DNA of 64,000 nt from Nitratidesulfovibrio sp. (GCF_040373385.1 NZ_JBDXXH010000008.1:1-64000), one strand, 5' to 3'; positions 1 to 9,034 are shown, counted from the first letter of the stretch. Notes: a model not told the origin generated them from the sequence alone. Numbers and translations are program-made.

Positions 1-8
1 AGAGGTAC

Positions 9-46
9 GGAGAGGGAGAACCTTTTTCAAAAGGTTCTCCCTCTCC
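9..46. repeat. Perfect 16-bp stem-loop at window start
   Basis: The arms at 9-24 and 31-46 are exact reverse complements around a 6-nt loop (TTTCAA). A T-rich stretch follows, so it looks like an intrinsic terminator of an upstream gene. However, the frame of the following lipoprotein stays open through it and would encode a positively charged n-region (KR residues) suited to the signal peptide. The hairpin may therefore lie inside the coding sequence. Confidence 0.6.
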
Positions 47-820
47 GTGCTTTTGTCTTTCATTTTGGTACTTACAGTTGTTTTGGCTGGCTGCGAGAAG
101 GCGGCGCCGCCGGACGACATGGCGGATGCGCGCACGGCGGCGGCGGAGCGGCGTTACGGCGAGGCGGAGAAGCTGCTGGAGCGGTACCTGCGTCTGAACC
201 CGGAGGGTGACGAGCGGTGGGAGGCGTGGCAGCGGCTGGTGCAGATTACCCAGGACGTGCGGGCTGACGACAAGGCGGCCATGGAGTTGCTGGAGGCCAT
301 GTACCTTGAGTTCGGCATGGACGGGGACAAGGCACGCGAGATTCTGGTGCGGCTGGGCGGCCTGCTGGAGACGGCCCGGCGCTGGGACCGTGCGGCGGAC
401 GTGTGGCGCAAGCTGATGGAGGTGCCGGACCTGCCGGGCGACGAGAATGCCCGGACGCACCGGCGGCTGGCGCGCATTCATGCCTCGCGGCGCGAATTCG
501 GCATTGCGGAGGACGTGCTGCACCAGTGTCTGCAACTGAAGGCCACCGAGGCCCGCCGGGCCGAATGCCTGTACGACCTGGCCGATGTGCAGATGTCCAT
601 GGAACACTTTGCGCGGGGGGCGGACCTGGCGCGACAGATACTGGCCATGCCCGGCGCGGACAAGGAACTGAAGGCGCTGGCCGGGTTCCTGCTGGGCGAT
701 GCGCTGGAGCAGCAGGGCCGGACGGCGGATGCGCTGGCCATGTTCGAATCGGTACGCGAGACGTACCCCAATGAAATGGTGGTGGAAACGCGTATCCGAC
801 AGTTGCGCAAGGGGCGTTAG
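47..820 (+). CDS. TPR-repeat lipoprotein, 5' end uncertain
   Basis: Predicted exported lipoprotein with helical TPR-type repeats over most of its length (a register of A/L/Y positions roughly every 34 residues). Such proteins usually scaffold envelope complexes. The first codons give a hydrophobic run ending in the lipobox L-A-G-C, with the acylated Cys at residue 16 counted from the GTG used here. That GTG leaves no basic n-region and lies directly behind a hairpin with no ribosome-binding site. The frame is open back to the window edge and would add residues including FFKRF. The real start may therefore be upstream of the window and this gene 5'-partial. The C-terminus (RKGR) is followed by a hairpin. 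No precise function can be named. Confidence 0.75.
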   Translation: MLLSFILVLTVVLAGCEKAAPPDDMADARTAAAERRYGEAEKLLERYLRLNPEGDERWEAWQRLVQITQDVRADDKAAMELLEAMYLEFGMDGDKAREILVRLGGLLETARRWDRAADVWRKLMEVPDLPGDENARTHRRLARIHASRREFGIAEDVLHQCLQLKATEARRAECLYDLADVQMSMEHFARGADLARQILAMPGADKELKALAGFLLGDALEQQGRTADALAMFESVRETYPNEMVVETRIRQLRKGR

Positions 821-860
821 TCGCCGCAGGGGTGCAACGCGCAGAGCCCGACACGCGGTA

Positions 861-897
861 CGACCGCCGCTCTCCCACATGGGGGGGGCGGCGGTCG
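861..897 (+). terminator. Stem-loop after TPR lipoprotein
   Basis: A ten-base stem (861-870 with 888-897) extends through a C-rich/G-rich pair and lies between the convergent lipoprotein and usp genes. There is no clear T-run, so termination is likely but not certain. Confidence 0.45.
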
Positions 898-951
898 CGT
901 CGTTGTGCGGTCGGGTAAGGAGCGCGGGGAGAGGGTTTTCGGAAACAGTCC

Positions 952-1395
952 CTAGGCCGCCACCATCACGGTGCACGGTGCCGCGCGCACCACGTGTTCG
1001 GCAGTGCGGCCCACGTCCGGTTCGTCGTCGTTGCCCGTGCCGTGACGCCCCATGACGATGAGGTCGCAGTGTTCGCGCAGGGCCACGCCCAGGATGGTTT
1101 CCGCCGCGGGGCCTTCCACGGTGTGCTCCATGTACCGGACCTGATGGTCCTGAAGGATGTCGCGCGCGGGACCGACCCGCTCGTGGGTTGAGGGTGCCGC
1201 ATACCCGGCAAGCTCTTGTAACCCTCCGGTTTTTCCGGTGGAAAACGGCAGGGACAGCGAGGGATGCGGGTCGGCGCAGTGCAGCAGGATGACCTCTGCT
1301 CCGGTGAGGTTGGCGATGAGGGCGGCCTGGTGCGCCGCGCGGTAGGAACCCTGGGTTCCGTCGATGGCCAGCAGAATGCGGGATGGCTTGATCAT
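952..1395 (-). CDS. Universal stress protein, UspA family
   Basis: A single-domain Usp of 147 residues, a typical family length. It opens with the beta-strand KPSRILLAIDGTQGS and ends with the nucleotide-binding loop GRHG-x9-G followed by a hydrophobic strand (CTVMVAA). This resembles the G-2x-G-9x-G signature of ATP-binding Usps. The start is set by ATG at 1395, preceded by a strong GGGGGA ribosome-binding site; an upstream in-frame ATG would add 19 unrelated residues. Usps are cytoplasmic stress or starvation proteins; the exact role here is unknown. It is the last minus-strand gene before convergence with the lipoprotein gene, and asnS upstream has its own terminator. Confidence 0.88.
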   Translation of the reverse strand: MIKPSRILLAIDGTQGSYRAAHQAALIANLTGAEVILLHCADPHPSLSLPFSTGKTGGLQELAGYAAPSTHERVGPARDILQDHQVRYMEHTVEGPAAETILGVALREHCDLIVMGRHGTGNDDEPDVGRTAEHVVRAAPCTVMVAA

Positions 1396-1593
1396 GTATT
1401 CCCCCTGTCCGTTCCCTTGTTCACAACCCGGTGGCATGCTGGCGCGCGGCAACGCGGTACACGCAGGGCCGGCCCGAACCGGACGGACGGACTTGCATTC
1501 ACCATACCCCGTCAGTGGTGGCTGGGCAATGGGGGTAGCGAAAAAATGGTGCTACTGCTTGCTTTGCGGGCAGGCATTGCGGCGTGGAAAACG

Positions 1594-1625
1594 AAAACGC
1601 GGCGCAGGGTTGCCCCGGCGCCGCG
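1594..1625 (-). terminator. asnS terminator
   Basis: On the minus strand, CGCGGCGC at 1618-1625 pairs with 1598-1605 and is followed by TTTTCGTTTT. This is an ordinary intrinsic terminator just after the asnS stop. Confidence 0.6.
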
Positions 1626-1651
1626 CGTGCGTGAGATTTTTATGACGATGT

Positions 1652-3058
1652 TTAGAATTCGAGATTGCCGGGAGTCCGGGGAAAAGGCACCACGTCGCGA
1701 ATGTTGGCGATGCCGGTCAGCAGCATCAGCAACCGTTCGAAGCCCAGCCCGAAGCCCGCGTGCGGCACGGAGCCGAAGCGCCGCAGATCCAGGTACCACC
1801 AGTAGTCGTCGGGGTTCTGATCCATCTCGCGGATGCGTGCTTCCAGCACGTCCAGCCGTTCCTCGCGCTGGCTGCCGCCGATCAGTTCGCCGATGCGCGG
1901 CACCAGCACGTCCATGGCGGCCACGGTCTCGTTGTCATCGTTCAGGCGCATGTAGAACGCCTTGATGGACTTGGGATAGTCGTACACGATCACGGGTTTG
2001 CCGAAGTGCTCCTCGGCCAGGTAGCGCTCGTGCTCGGTCTGCAAGTCCAGCCCGAAGGACACGGGGTAGTCGAACGTCTTGCCGCAGGTCTTCAGCAGCT
2101 CGATGGCATCCCGGTACGCTACCCGGGCAAAGGGCTGGTCCGCGATGGTGCGCAGCCGTTCGACGAGTCCGTTGTCCACGAAGCGGTCGAACAGTTCGAT
2201 GTCGGCGGCGCAGCGCTCCAGCACGCGGGCGACCACGGTGCGGGTCATGGCCTCGGCCAGTTCCATGTCGTCGTTCAGGTCCGCGAAGGCGAATTCCGGC
2301 TCGATCATCCAGAATTCCGCTGCGTGGCGGGCGGTGTTGGAGTTCTCGGCGCGGAAGGTGGGGCCGAAGGTGTAGACCTTGCCAAGGCCCATGGCCAGCG
2401 CTTCGGCCTCCAACTGGCCGGACACGGTGAGGTTGCATTCCTTGCCGAAGAAATCGGCCTCGAAGCGGTTGCCGGAAGGCGGAACCGCAGCGCCGGACGC
2501 GGGCAGGGTGGTTACGCGGAACATCTCGCCCGCGCCCTCGCAGTCCGACCCCGTGAGAATGGGCGTGTGCACGTGGAAGAAGCCGCGCTCGCGGAAGAAT
2601 TCGTGGATGGCGTAGGCGGCTTCCGACCGGATGCGGAAGGCCGCGCCGAACTTGTTGGTGCGCGCGCGCAGGTGCGCGATGGTGCGCAAAAACTCGTCGG
2701 AATGGCGCTTCTTCTGCAACGGATAGGTTTCCGCGTCGGCCCCGCCCAGCAGGGCAAGAGAGGCGGCGCGCACTTCCCACTTCTGGCCCTTGCCGGGCGA
2801 TTCCACCAGTTCGCCGCGCACGTCCACTGCCGCGCCGGTATTCACGTCCTTGATCACGGCGTAGTCGGGCAGGGCTTCGTCCACGATGCACTGGATGTTG
2901 GCCAGGCACGAACCGTCGTTGATTTCGAGAAACGAGAAGCCCTTGGCGTCGCGTCGGGTGCGCACCCAGCCGCAGATGCGGATGTGGGCCACGGAGGCCT
3001 CTGCGGTAAGGGCATCGGCCACGGGGGTGCGGGCCATGGAGTTGGCGGAAGCGGTCAT
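1652..3058 (-). CDS. asnS: Asparagine--tRNA ligase
   Basis: Charges tRNA-Asn with asparagine (class IIb aminoacyl-tRNA synthetase, cytoplasm). It has 468 residues, the usual length. The N-terminal OB-fold anticodon-binding domain ([19 protein letters not shown]) is followed by the class II core. Motif 2 appears as the [12 protein letters not shown] segment followed by FWMIEPE, and motif 3 as [11 protein letters not shown] near the C-terminus. The protein ends in [10 protein letters not shown], typical of AsnRS and the related AspRS. ATG at 3058 follows AAGGAGA at good spacing; longer frames upstream are Arg/Pro-rich and not family-like. A direct AsnRS suggests asparaginylation does not rely only on an amidotransferase. 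Confidence 0.97.
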   Translation of the reverse strand: MTASANSMARTPVADALTAEASVAHIRICGWVRTRRDAKGFSFLEINDGSCLANIQCIVDEALPDYAVIKDVNTGAAVDVRGELVESPGKGQKWEVRAASLALLGGADAETYPLQKKRHSDEFLRTIAHLRARTNKFGAAFRIRSEAAYAIHEFFRERGFFHVHTPILTGSDCEGAGEMFRVTTLPASGAAVPPSGNRFEADFFGKECNLTVSGQLEAEALAMGLGKVYTFGPTFRAENSNTARHAAEFWMIEPEFAFADLNDDMELAEAMTRTVVARVLERCAADIELFDRFVDNGLVERLRTIADQPFARVAYRDAIELLKTCGKTFDYPVSFGLDLQTEHERYLAEEHFGKPVIVYDYPKSIKAFYMRLNDDNETVAAMDVLVPRIGELIGGSQREERLDVLEARIREMDQNPDDYWWYLDLRRFGSVPHAGFGLGFERLLMLLTGIANIRDVVPFPRTPGNLEF

Positions 3059-3815
3059 GCGGCGTCTCCTTGGTGGTCGGTGTGGCGGCCCGGCGTGTGG
3101 TGCGGCGGGCAGTGGAACGCGCAGCGCGCGGTGGGCGCGGGGTAACGCGCAGTAGGCGCGGCGCATGTGCAAAGGGTGTACGGTGCAATGGTGGGGCGGT
3201 CAACGGGGTGTGGGAGGGGAAGGGGAGGGGGGGGATGGGAAAGAGAGAAGAGGAGAAGAGGGGAGAGGAGGAGCGTTGTTTGGACACGCTTCTACGAAGA
3301 CAGTTTTGCCCTGTTGGTAACGCCCGATTTCGTTATGCCTCCGGCGGGCAGGGGGTGTTGTAACGAACACCCCCTGCACCCCCGCGTTCCGGTGGCTACG
3401 CCCCCTGGACCCCCATCTTTTCATGCGCGGCGTCTCTTCGGCGGCAGCTTCCCTCCGGCGCAAGGCGCCTTCGGGCGATCTGCCCCCGGTGACGCCAATG
3501 CGCGTGGTGCTCTCGCCGCGATGATGAAGCGTATGCGCCTTCAGCCACAGGAATCCCGCACCGCATTCCCTGCCGGGCAGCTTCCCTCGGTCAAAGCTCC
3601 TCGGGCGATCTGCCCGGCGGCACACGCTTCTACGCACGAAGCGTTGTGTCGGGCAGAGCTTCAAGGCCCCAAGTCTCATGGTCTTGGGGGAAAGGCCGTG
3701 GGGCAGGGGGGGGGGCGAACGGGTGCGGCAAAGGCGTGGAACACGCGGCGTGGGCGTGTTAGGGTGCGGCAAGGTTTTGGTTGGCGGAAAAGTGGTGGGG
3801 TACGGGGTGAAATGG
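3059..3815. other. Gene-free region with degenerate repeats
   Basis: No convincing gene. It has purine-rich and C-rich tracts, CCCCCTGCACCCCC-type runs, and two imperfect copies of a roughly 42-nt unit beginning GGCAGCTTCCCTC and ending GGGCGATCTGCCC (about 3443-3485 and 3575-3615). A hairpin is formed by CACACGCTTC with GAAGCGTTGTG near 3620-3650. It looks like accumulated dispersed repeats. The asnS promoter must lie at its left end, but I could not place it. Confidence 0.6.
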
Positions 3816-3844
3816 TTGACGAGCGGCGGCCATTTCATTATCAG
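3816..3844 (+). promoter_or_regulatory. Putative sigma-70 promoter for the wHTH gene
   Basis: TTGACG (3816-3821) and TATCAG (3839-3844) are separated by 17 nt, in a locally AT-rich patch about 37 nt before the ribosome-binding site. Confidence 0.45.
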
Positions 3845-3880
3845 TAATTATTCCTATTTTAATTACAAAGGAGCACACCC

Positions 3881-4054
3881 ATGGAAGATCAGGTTCTGAA
3901 AGCCATGAAGGAAGCGGGCAAGCCCGTGCGCCCCGGTGACATCGCCAAGGCCCTCGCCGTGGATTCCAAGGACGTTTCCAAGGCCATCGACGCGCTGAAG
4001 AAGGCTGGCAAGATCCACTCGCCCAAGCGCTGTTTCTACGAGCCGGTGGCGTAG
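3881..4054 (+). CDS. Small winged-helix DNA-binding-like protein
   Basis: 57 residues beginning MEDQVLKAMKEAGKP and ending CFYEPVA. The layout is helix, helix-turn-helix (RPGDIAKALAVDSKDVSKAIDALKK is split as GDIAKALAV, then DVSKAIDALKKAG) and a final beta-wing (GKIHSPKRCFYEPV). This matches a minimal winged-helix fold in which almost nothing but the wHTH is present. AAAGGAG lies 7 nt before the ATG, with a promoter in front and a strong terminator behind, so it is an independent, well-delimited gene. A transcriptional role is inferred; targets are unknown. Such minimal wHTH proteins recur in Desulfovibrio. Confidence 0.85.
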   Translation: MEDQVLKAMKEAGKPVRPGDIAKALAVDSKDVSKAIDALKKAGKIHSPKRCFYEPVA

Positions 4055-4149
4055 CGCCCAGGGGAGGGCACCATGAACGGATGGTAATCGCACCGAGACG
4101 ATGCGGCCGCCTGGCCCAAGGCCGGGCCACCTGACCCACCCGTTTCAAA

Positions 4150-4186
4150 ACCCCCGCCATGCCCGCAAGGGCAGGCGGGGGTTTTT
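4150..4186 (+). terminator. Terminator of wHTH gene
   Basis: CCCCCGCC and GGCGGGGG arms with an inner GCCC/GGGC pair and GCAA loop are followed by TTTTT. Strong intrinsic terminator. Confidence 0.85.
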
Positions 4187-4385
4187 CCTTGCGTTTCATC
4201 CTGCGGCTTCGGCCTTGCGCGGGTTCATGACCGTTGGCGGGGCCTGATATCCCAGAGGTTCCAACGGCCCGGTGATTCCAACGAGCCCCTGTGGTGGCCT
4301 GTGGAGCCCTGTTGAGCCCGGATGCTGATGAGATCGGTGCACGGCAGCGGGATGCGCCCCACCGCACGTTTTTCCTGCCTGATTG

Positions 4386-4414
4386 TTGACAAACCCGGTG
4401 TGCTGGGGCAATGT
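4386..4414 (+). promoter_or_regulatory. tRNA-Ala promoter
   Basis: TTGACA at 4386-4391 with a weak -10 (CAATGT) after 17 nt, about 42 nt before the tRNA. Confidence 0.4.
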
Positions 4415-4455
4415 CTGCTCCGCGCCCGGCCAAGCCGGTGCGTCCCAACACGCCT

Positions 4456-4531
<76 letters not shown>

Positions 4532-4539
4532 GAAAGGAT

Positions 4540-4570
4540 AAGGGTTCCACATCACTGTGGAACCCTTTTT
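4540..4570 (+). terminator. tRNA-Ala terminator
   Basis: A perfect 12-bp stem (AAGGGTTCCACA with its complement), TCAC loop and T-run directly follow the tRNA. Confidence 0.88.
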
Positions 4571-4673
4571 CTGTTGTGGACGGTGCGTCCTTTCTCTGGC
4601 GCGGCTGCCGTCAGCGGGTTCGCGCGCGGGAAATGCGCGGCCCGCAAACGCGGCGAACCCGCGCGGATTCCGC

Positions 4674-5282
4674 TCAATACGCCGTAAAGGTGTCCTTGGG
4701 GCGGAAGCAGATCGGACACTTCTCGAAGTCCTCGCCCTTGTGGATGTACCCGCAGATGGGGCACAGGTAAAACTTGTCGTCGTCCGGCGCGTCCATGTCG
4801 TTGTAGGCGGCCAGGTAGCGTTCGGCGTGCACCGATTCGGCCAGCTTGGCCCGCGAGAACACGTGGACGGCCTTTGCGTTGCCTTCTTCCTGAGCCTTCC
4901 GGATGAAGGCCGGGTACATGTCCGACGTTTCGTAAATCTCGCCATTGGCCCCGGAAATAAGGTTGAGGTCGCATGCCTTGGCGGCGGGGGCAGCCACCGT
5001 GGGCTTCTGGTAGCCGGGTTCCATTTCGGCCACCAGGGTATACTCAAGATCGATGTGGATCAGCTCTGCCGCTGCCGTGGCCTCGAAAAGGCGGGCGATC
5101 TGCGTGTAGCCCTGTTCCCTGGCGGCCTTGGCAAAGGCCGTGTACTTGGCATTCGCACCGGTTTCACCGGCAATGGCGGCCTTGAGGTTGTCGAGGGTGC
5201 TTCCCACGGCGGTCTTGCTGTCCGCCACTGTATTGAAGTTGGTTGCGTTCTTGACGGTGGGTATCTGCGCGCGAACTTTCAT
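4674..5282 (-). CDS. ngr: Nigerythrin (rubrerythrin family)
   Basis: Non-heme di-iron protein with a C-terminal rubredoxin-like Fe(SCys)4 centre. Family members reduce hydrogen peroxide in anaerobes using electrons from rubredoxin-type donors. The length (202 residues) and the MKVRAQ...KNATNF N-terminal extension match my recollection of D. vulgaris nigerythrin rather than standard 191-residue rubrerythrin. The four-helix bundle carries carboxylate/His ligands in AGETGAN, LFEATAAAELIH and KLAESVHAERY. The rubredoxin Cys residues are at about 174, 177, 189 and 192 (CPICGY and CPICF). The ribosome-binding site AAGGAG sits 9 nt before ATG. It is a single gene with a Fur/PerR-like sequence upstream, fitting peroxide or iron control. 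Confidence 0.95.
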   Translation of the reverse strand: MKVRAQIPTVKNATNFNTVADSKTAVGSTLDNLKAAIAGETGANAKYTAFAKAAREQGYTQIARLFEATAAAELIHIDLEYTLVAEMEPGYQKPTVAAPAAKACDLNLISGANGEIYETSDMYPAFIRKAQEEGNAKAVHVFSRAKLAESVHAERYLAAYNDMDAPDDDKFYLCPICGYIHKGEDFEKCPICFRPKDTFTAY

Positions 5283-5332
5283 GGATGCCGACTCCTTCCT
5301 GGTTGAAGTGACGTGTCTTGTGCGCCTTGCGG

Positions 5333-5351
5333 GATAACGATAATCAATGCC
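5333..5351 (-). promoter_or_regulatory. Fur/PerR-like box upstream of nigerythrin
   Basis: GATAACGATAATCAATGCC matches 15 of 19 positions of the classical Fur consensus (GATAATGATAATCATTATC). It lies about 50 bp upstream of the nigerythrin start, where a promoter is expected. Fur and PerR sites are similar, so which regulator would bind cannot be told. Confidence 0.45.
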
Positions 5352-5580
5352 CCAAAGCCCAACGCACTACCATGTACGCCAGTATCTGCTCGCAATCGCC
5401 GTGCGCGTCAAGTTGCGGGCCACCGGTGAAGTTTTGGGGAGGGGGGCAGTGCATGACTGCATGACCGCGTGCATTCATGTGCGCGTCCTTGCCATGGCAT
5501 GCAGTGCAGGCCGCAACCATGCCCGCCACCTTCAAGGCGCACACCTTGCCATTGCGGATGGGCGGTGGCTGCCATGACAT
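5344..5580 (-). other. Possible heme-motif remnant or spurious frame
   Basis: A 78-codon minus-strand frame contains ACTACHGKDAH (CxxCH at 5494-5508) and further Cys/His residues. It has no signal peptide, no good ribosome-binding site and overlaps the nigerythrin promoter. It could be a decayed c-type cytochrome fragment or chance. The rest of the 5283-5758 gap shows only the nigerythrin control region and a terminator. Confidence 0.2.
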
Positions 5581-5656
5581 GCGCGCCCTGTCGTACCGCG
5601 TCACGGGCGTACTGGTCGGCCGGGGGCAGGTTCGATTATCCCGGTTTCGCCACAAG

Positions 5657-5695
5657 GAAAAAGGAGGCCGCATGTCACGGTCTCCCTTTTTTCTT
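5657..5695 (-). terminator. Terminator of Cache/PAS chemoreceptor
   Basis: On the minus strand GGGAGACCG and CGGCCTCC form a stem followed by TTTTTCCTT; A/T tracts on both sides make it partly bidirectional. It follows the chemoreceptor stop by about 65 nt. Confidence 0.7.
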
Positions 5696-5758
5696 GCCCG
5701 ATGTCGGCAGGTCGGCGGCAGGTCAGTGGATGGGGGACGACGGGGTGGACGGCACGCC

Positions 5759-8086
5759 TCACCCGTTACCCTGGTCCTGCTCGCCTTCCATGTCCGCAAT
5801 GATGCGGTTCAGCGCCTGGGCCTGGTCCGCAAGTTCCACCACTGCCTGCGCCGATTGCCGCATGGTGCTGCTTGTCTCCGCCGAAATGCGGCTTACCGCT
5901 TCTATGGCGCGGTTGATTTCGTCGCTGGTGATGGACTGCTGCTCCGAAGCCCGGGCGATGGAACGCACCTGCTGCGAGCCGTGCTCCACAAGGCGCACGA
6001 TTTCCTTCAGCAGGCTGCCCGAGGTGTTGGCCAGATGGGTCGCTTCCTCGATGGTCGCCGCAGCCCGGTCAACGTTGCCGATGTTCTTGCGGGTGCCGTC
6101 CTGAATGCCGCCAATGGCGCTGCCCACCTCTTTGGTGGCGGTCATGGTCTTTTCGGCCAGCTTGCGCACCTCGTCGGCCACCACGGCAAACCCCCGCCCC
6201 GCGTCACCAGCCCGAGCCGCCTCGATGGCCGCGTTGAGGGCCAGCAGGTTGGTTTGGTCGGCAATGTCGTTGATGACGTTCATGACCTGGCCGATCCCCT
6301 CCGCCTGCTGGCCAAGCGCGCCCATGTCCTGCTTCAGGTCCAGCGCATGCTGGCGCACCTCTGCGATTTCGCGGATCACCCGCTCGACCACCGTCTCGCC
6401 CTCCTGCGCCCGGTCGCGCGCGTTGTCGGTGGTTTCTGCGGCAAGGGATGCGCTTCTGGCCACCTCCATCACCGTGGCGTTCATTTCCTCCATGGCCGTG
6501 GCGGTTTCCGCAACCCGATGCGATTGCTCCTCCGCCCCTCGGCTGGACTGTTCCACCTGGGCTGACAGCTGTTCCGTGGCGGTGGACACCCGGTTGGAGA
6601 CCATGCCCGCCCGAGAGGCCACTTCCAGCATTTTGCCGTGCTGCGCCTCTATGCGGCGCTGCTGCTCCATGGTGGAGGTAAGGTCGGTGACCAGGGCGAA
6701 CCCGGCAATGACGTTGCCGTCCAGGTCCAGAAGGGGGGCGGCATCGACGGCGCAGGTCTTGGTGCGCCCGTCGCGGGTTTGCATTTCCACGCTGGGCACG
6801 CTGATCGACCGCTTTTCGGTGCATGCCTTGGTGGTGATGACCTGGCGGTTGCGGTCATTGTAAAAGAATTCGCCGTTCTTCATGCCCAGGTACTTTTCCG
6901 GCGGCTGGGGCAGCCCCACGAATGCCACCATCTCCTTGTTCAGGAACAGGATTTCTCCGTCCGGGCCGGACACGATGAACGGTACGGTAAGCCCTTGCAG
7001 GATGCCCTGCGAGAAGCCCAGCTTGCGTTTCAACTCGCCCAGCATGGCCGATATCTGGCGGGAAAGGTCGTCAAGTTCGCAGCGAAAGACGCCCTTGAGC
7101 TCCGAGGAAAAGTCGCCCGCCGCGATGCGGGCGGTGTGCTCGGTGATGGCGTGCAGTGGCCGGACGATGAAGTTGCTGGTCACCGCCAGCAGCACGGCTA
7201 TGGCCGCCAGGGCGGCAACCAGCCCGATGCCGGCGATGGTCCAGCTTTGCCTGCGGGCTCCTGCGGAAAGGTCGTCGGAATAGGCAGTGGTCACCGCAGT
7301 CCACGGAGTGCCCCGAATGGCCTGCCAGACCTGAATCTTGCCGCGTCCTTCCCATTGGTATTCCTGCGTGCCCTCTCTGGTGCCCAGCGAGGCCTGCACG
7401 AACGCCTCGCCGGAAACATCCTTGAGCATCAATTCCGCCTTGGGGTGGAAGGCCAGCACGCCGTTGCCGTTCAGAATGTACGAATACCCCGAACCCGCCA
7501 CCTTCACCGAGCGGATGTAGGTCGTCACCAGGTCGTCCACGCTGAGCGCCAGCCCGACCCCGCCGACAACAGCTCCGTTCACCCGCACGGGGCTGGCAAA
7601 GACCAGTGCGTGCCGCCCGGTGGTCTTGGACTGGACGGGCAGGCTCTGGACGTAGCTTTTGCCGGAAAGGACGGTGCGCACATATTCCCTGTCGGCAATG
7701 TCGAGCTGCCGCGCCTCCTTGCCCCCCTGCATCAGCAGGTACCCGGCGATGCCCTTGGCATCGAAGACGAACAGCGTGTCGAAGGCATCGTTCTTGGCCG
7801 CCTCCAGCTTGAGGAACGCGGCCAGGGGCTCCTGGCCGCCCTGGGTGAAGTAGTCGTGTACGGGCTGCGAACCTGCGAGAAATTCGCATTCCTTGGTGCT
7901 GGACTGGACGAACTGTTCGAAGGAATGGACCAGCATGGAATTCACCACGCGCATGTTTTCCGATTCCCTGTCCTTGGAATGGGCAATCGATGAGGCGACA
8001 ACGTACGCGGTAAGGCCTGCGACTTGCAGTCCGATGATGCTGATGATGATAAGGCCCAGCCAGGATTTTATGCTGCGCATTTTCAC
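5759..8086 (-). CDS. Methyl-accepting chemotaxis protein (Cache-HAMP-PAS)
   Basis: Transmembrane chemoreceptor of 775 residues that would signal to CheA/CheW. An N-terminal membrane segment (about 10-32) is followed by a periplasmic double-Cache ligand-binding region (about 35-275; [14 protein letters not shown] and [16 protein letters not shown] are typical). A second membrane helix (about 282-305), HAMP (about 306-360) and cytoplasmic PAS (about 365-475) come next. The C-terminal signalling domain has the hairpin tip [20 protein letters not shown] and [15 protein letters not shown]. No NWETF-type CheR/CheB tether is seen at the C-terminus. The GTG start at 8086 has GGAG 7 nt upstream; ATG 6 nt downstream is less well spaced. 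It is a single gene with its own terminator. Confidence 0.95.
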   Translation of the reverse strand: MKMRSIKSWLGLIIISIIGLQVAGLTAYVVASSIAHSKDRESENMRVVNSMLVHSFEQFVQSSTKECEFLAGSQPVHDYFTQGGQEPLAAFLKLEAAKNDAFDTLFVFDAKGIAGYLLMQGGKEARQLDIADREYVRTVLSGKSYVQSLPVQSKTTGRHALVFASPVRVNGAVVGGVGLALSVDDLVTTYIRSVKVAGSGYSYILNGNGVLAFHPKAELMLKDVSGEAFVQASLGTREGTQEYQWEGRGKIQVWQAIRGTPWTAVTTAYSDDLSAGARRQSWTIAGIGLVAALAAIAVLLAVTSNFIVRPLHAITEHTARIAAGDFSSELKGVFRCELDDLSRQISAMLGELKRKLGFSQGILQGLTVPFIVSGPDGEILFLNKEMVAFVGLPQPPEKYLGMKNGEFFYNDRNRQVITTKACTEKRSISVPSVEMQTRDGRTKTCAVDAAPLLDLDGNVIAGFALVTDLTSTMEQQRRIEAQHGKMLEVASRAGMVSNRVSTATEQLSAQVEQSSRGAEEQSHRVAETATAMEEMNATVMEVARSASLAAETTDNARDRAQEGETVVERVIREIAEVRQHALDLKQDMGALGQQAEGIGQVMNVINDIADQTNLLALNAAIEAARAGDAGRGFAVVADEVRKLAEKTMTATKEVGSAIGGIQDGTRKNIGNVDRAAATIEEATHLANTSGSLLKEIVRLVEHGSQQVRSIARASEQQSITSDEINRAIEAVSRISAETSSTMRQSAQAVVELADQAQALNRIIADMEGEQDQGNG

Positions 8087-8720
8087 AATGAATCTCCGCC
8101 GCGATTACAGTGTTTTATGCCAACAATGCATATTGTCACTTGGCAATGTTTGTATGCAACGGAGTGGTTTTATCCGTGAAGCTGTGCTCAAAAATATTAA
8201 CAATGCGTCATTCGTCTTGTTTTGCCGTTGCGCTGGAAAAAGCATGAAATGATATGAATGCAATATTTCACCATGCAGCGACACGGTTCATCAAGAGCGC
8301 ATCACGAATGCGTGCTGATATTTTTCAGGCATGATTCTAACCACACTTTGTGGAGCAGTACAAGTTGATCCGTCAGTGACGCATGGTATCGGCTTCGCAG
8401 AGATCAAGGGCGCGCCTGGTTGGTGTAACATGGATGTTTTTGATATTGTTGATATATGCGGAAGATGTATGCAGCACGATGAAAAATCATGGCAATCCAT
8501 TTTTTGGTACCACAATGCAGAAAACGGCGACAGGACTGCCAGCGTCCGCGACATGGCGCGAGATGGGAAATCCCGATTCGCCGCGTGGAATCTGAAAACA
8601 TATTCCACGTGCAAATAATACATCGCTATACACAGATTGCGTTTGCCGGTATTTTTCTAAAAATGGTAGCATCAGCCAATGCATGAAGTAAAATGGAATG
8701 AATTTATTTTTTATAAATCC
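8087..8720. other. AT-rich gap without a recognisable gene
   Basis: About 630 nt of clearly lower G+C than the neighbours. Short frames on both strands (for example 8331-8618) have no family features, no ribosome-binding site and unusual codons for this genome. It may hold the promoters of the flanking genes or be acquired or decayed DNA. Confidence 0.55.
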
Positions 8721-8768
8721 TGATTGGAATAATCAAAATAATGGAACTGCGCTTTCAGGAAAGCGCAG
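8721..8768 (+). promoter_or_regulatory. Operator-like palindrome and leader hairpin
   Basis: TGATT-N5-AATCA at 8721-8735 lies in an AT-rich promoter-like stretch. CTGCGCTTTC (8747-8756) pairs perfectly with 8759-8768, placing a hairpin just before the CAAGGGG ribosome-binding region of the small Cys-rich gene. Both suggest controlled expression. Confidence 0.45.
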
Positions 8769-8784
8769 GACAAGGGGAAACACC

Positions 8785-8997
8785 ATGCCCAATTGCGAGA
8801 TGATCGAGAAGTGTATTTTCTTCAACGACAAGATGGCCAACAAGCCCGGCACCGCCGACATGATGAAGAAAAGTTACTGTCAGGGAAACTGGCAGGAATG
8901 CGCCCGCTACAAGGTGTGCAAGAGCCTGGGGCGGGAGAAGGTGCCCGGCGACCTGTTCCCTTCGCAGATGGACAGGGCCAAGACACTGATGGGCTAG
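8785..8997 (+). CDS. Small Cys-rich conserved protein
   Basis: 70 residues (MPNCEMIEKCIFFNDKM ... LFPSQMDRAKTLMG) with five cysteines spaced C-x5-C-x21-C-x6-C-x5-C. It is soluble with no signal peptide, suggesting metal or redox binding. I recall close relatives as uncharacterised small proteins in Desulfovibrio, often ending in a DLFP..xDRA motif. The ATG at 8785 follows AAGGGGAAA; an upstream in-frame ATG would run through the leader hairpin and add unlikely residues. Function unknown. Confidence 0.85.
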   Translation: MPNCEMIEKCIFFNDKMANKPGTADMMKKSYCQGNWQECARYKVCKSLGREKVPGDLFPSQMDRAKTLMG

Positions 8998-9034
8998 ATG
9001 CGGTGGGGGGAGCGTCCTTGCGGTGCGCGACAGT

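Noticed and set aside
8291..8623. Short frames on both strands in the AT-rich gap
   Set aside because: No ribosome-binding site, no family resemblance, overlapping on opposite strands; low G+C alone opens such frames.
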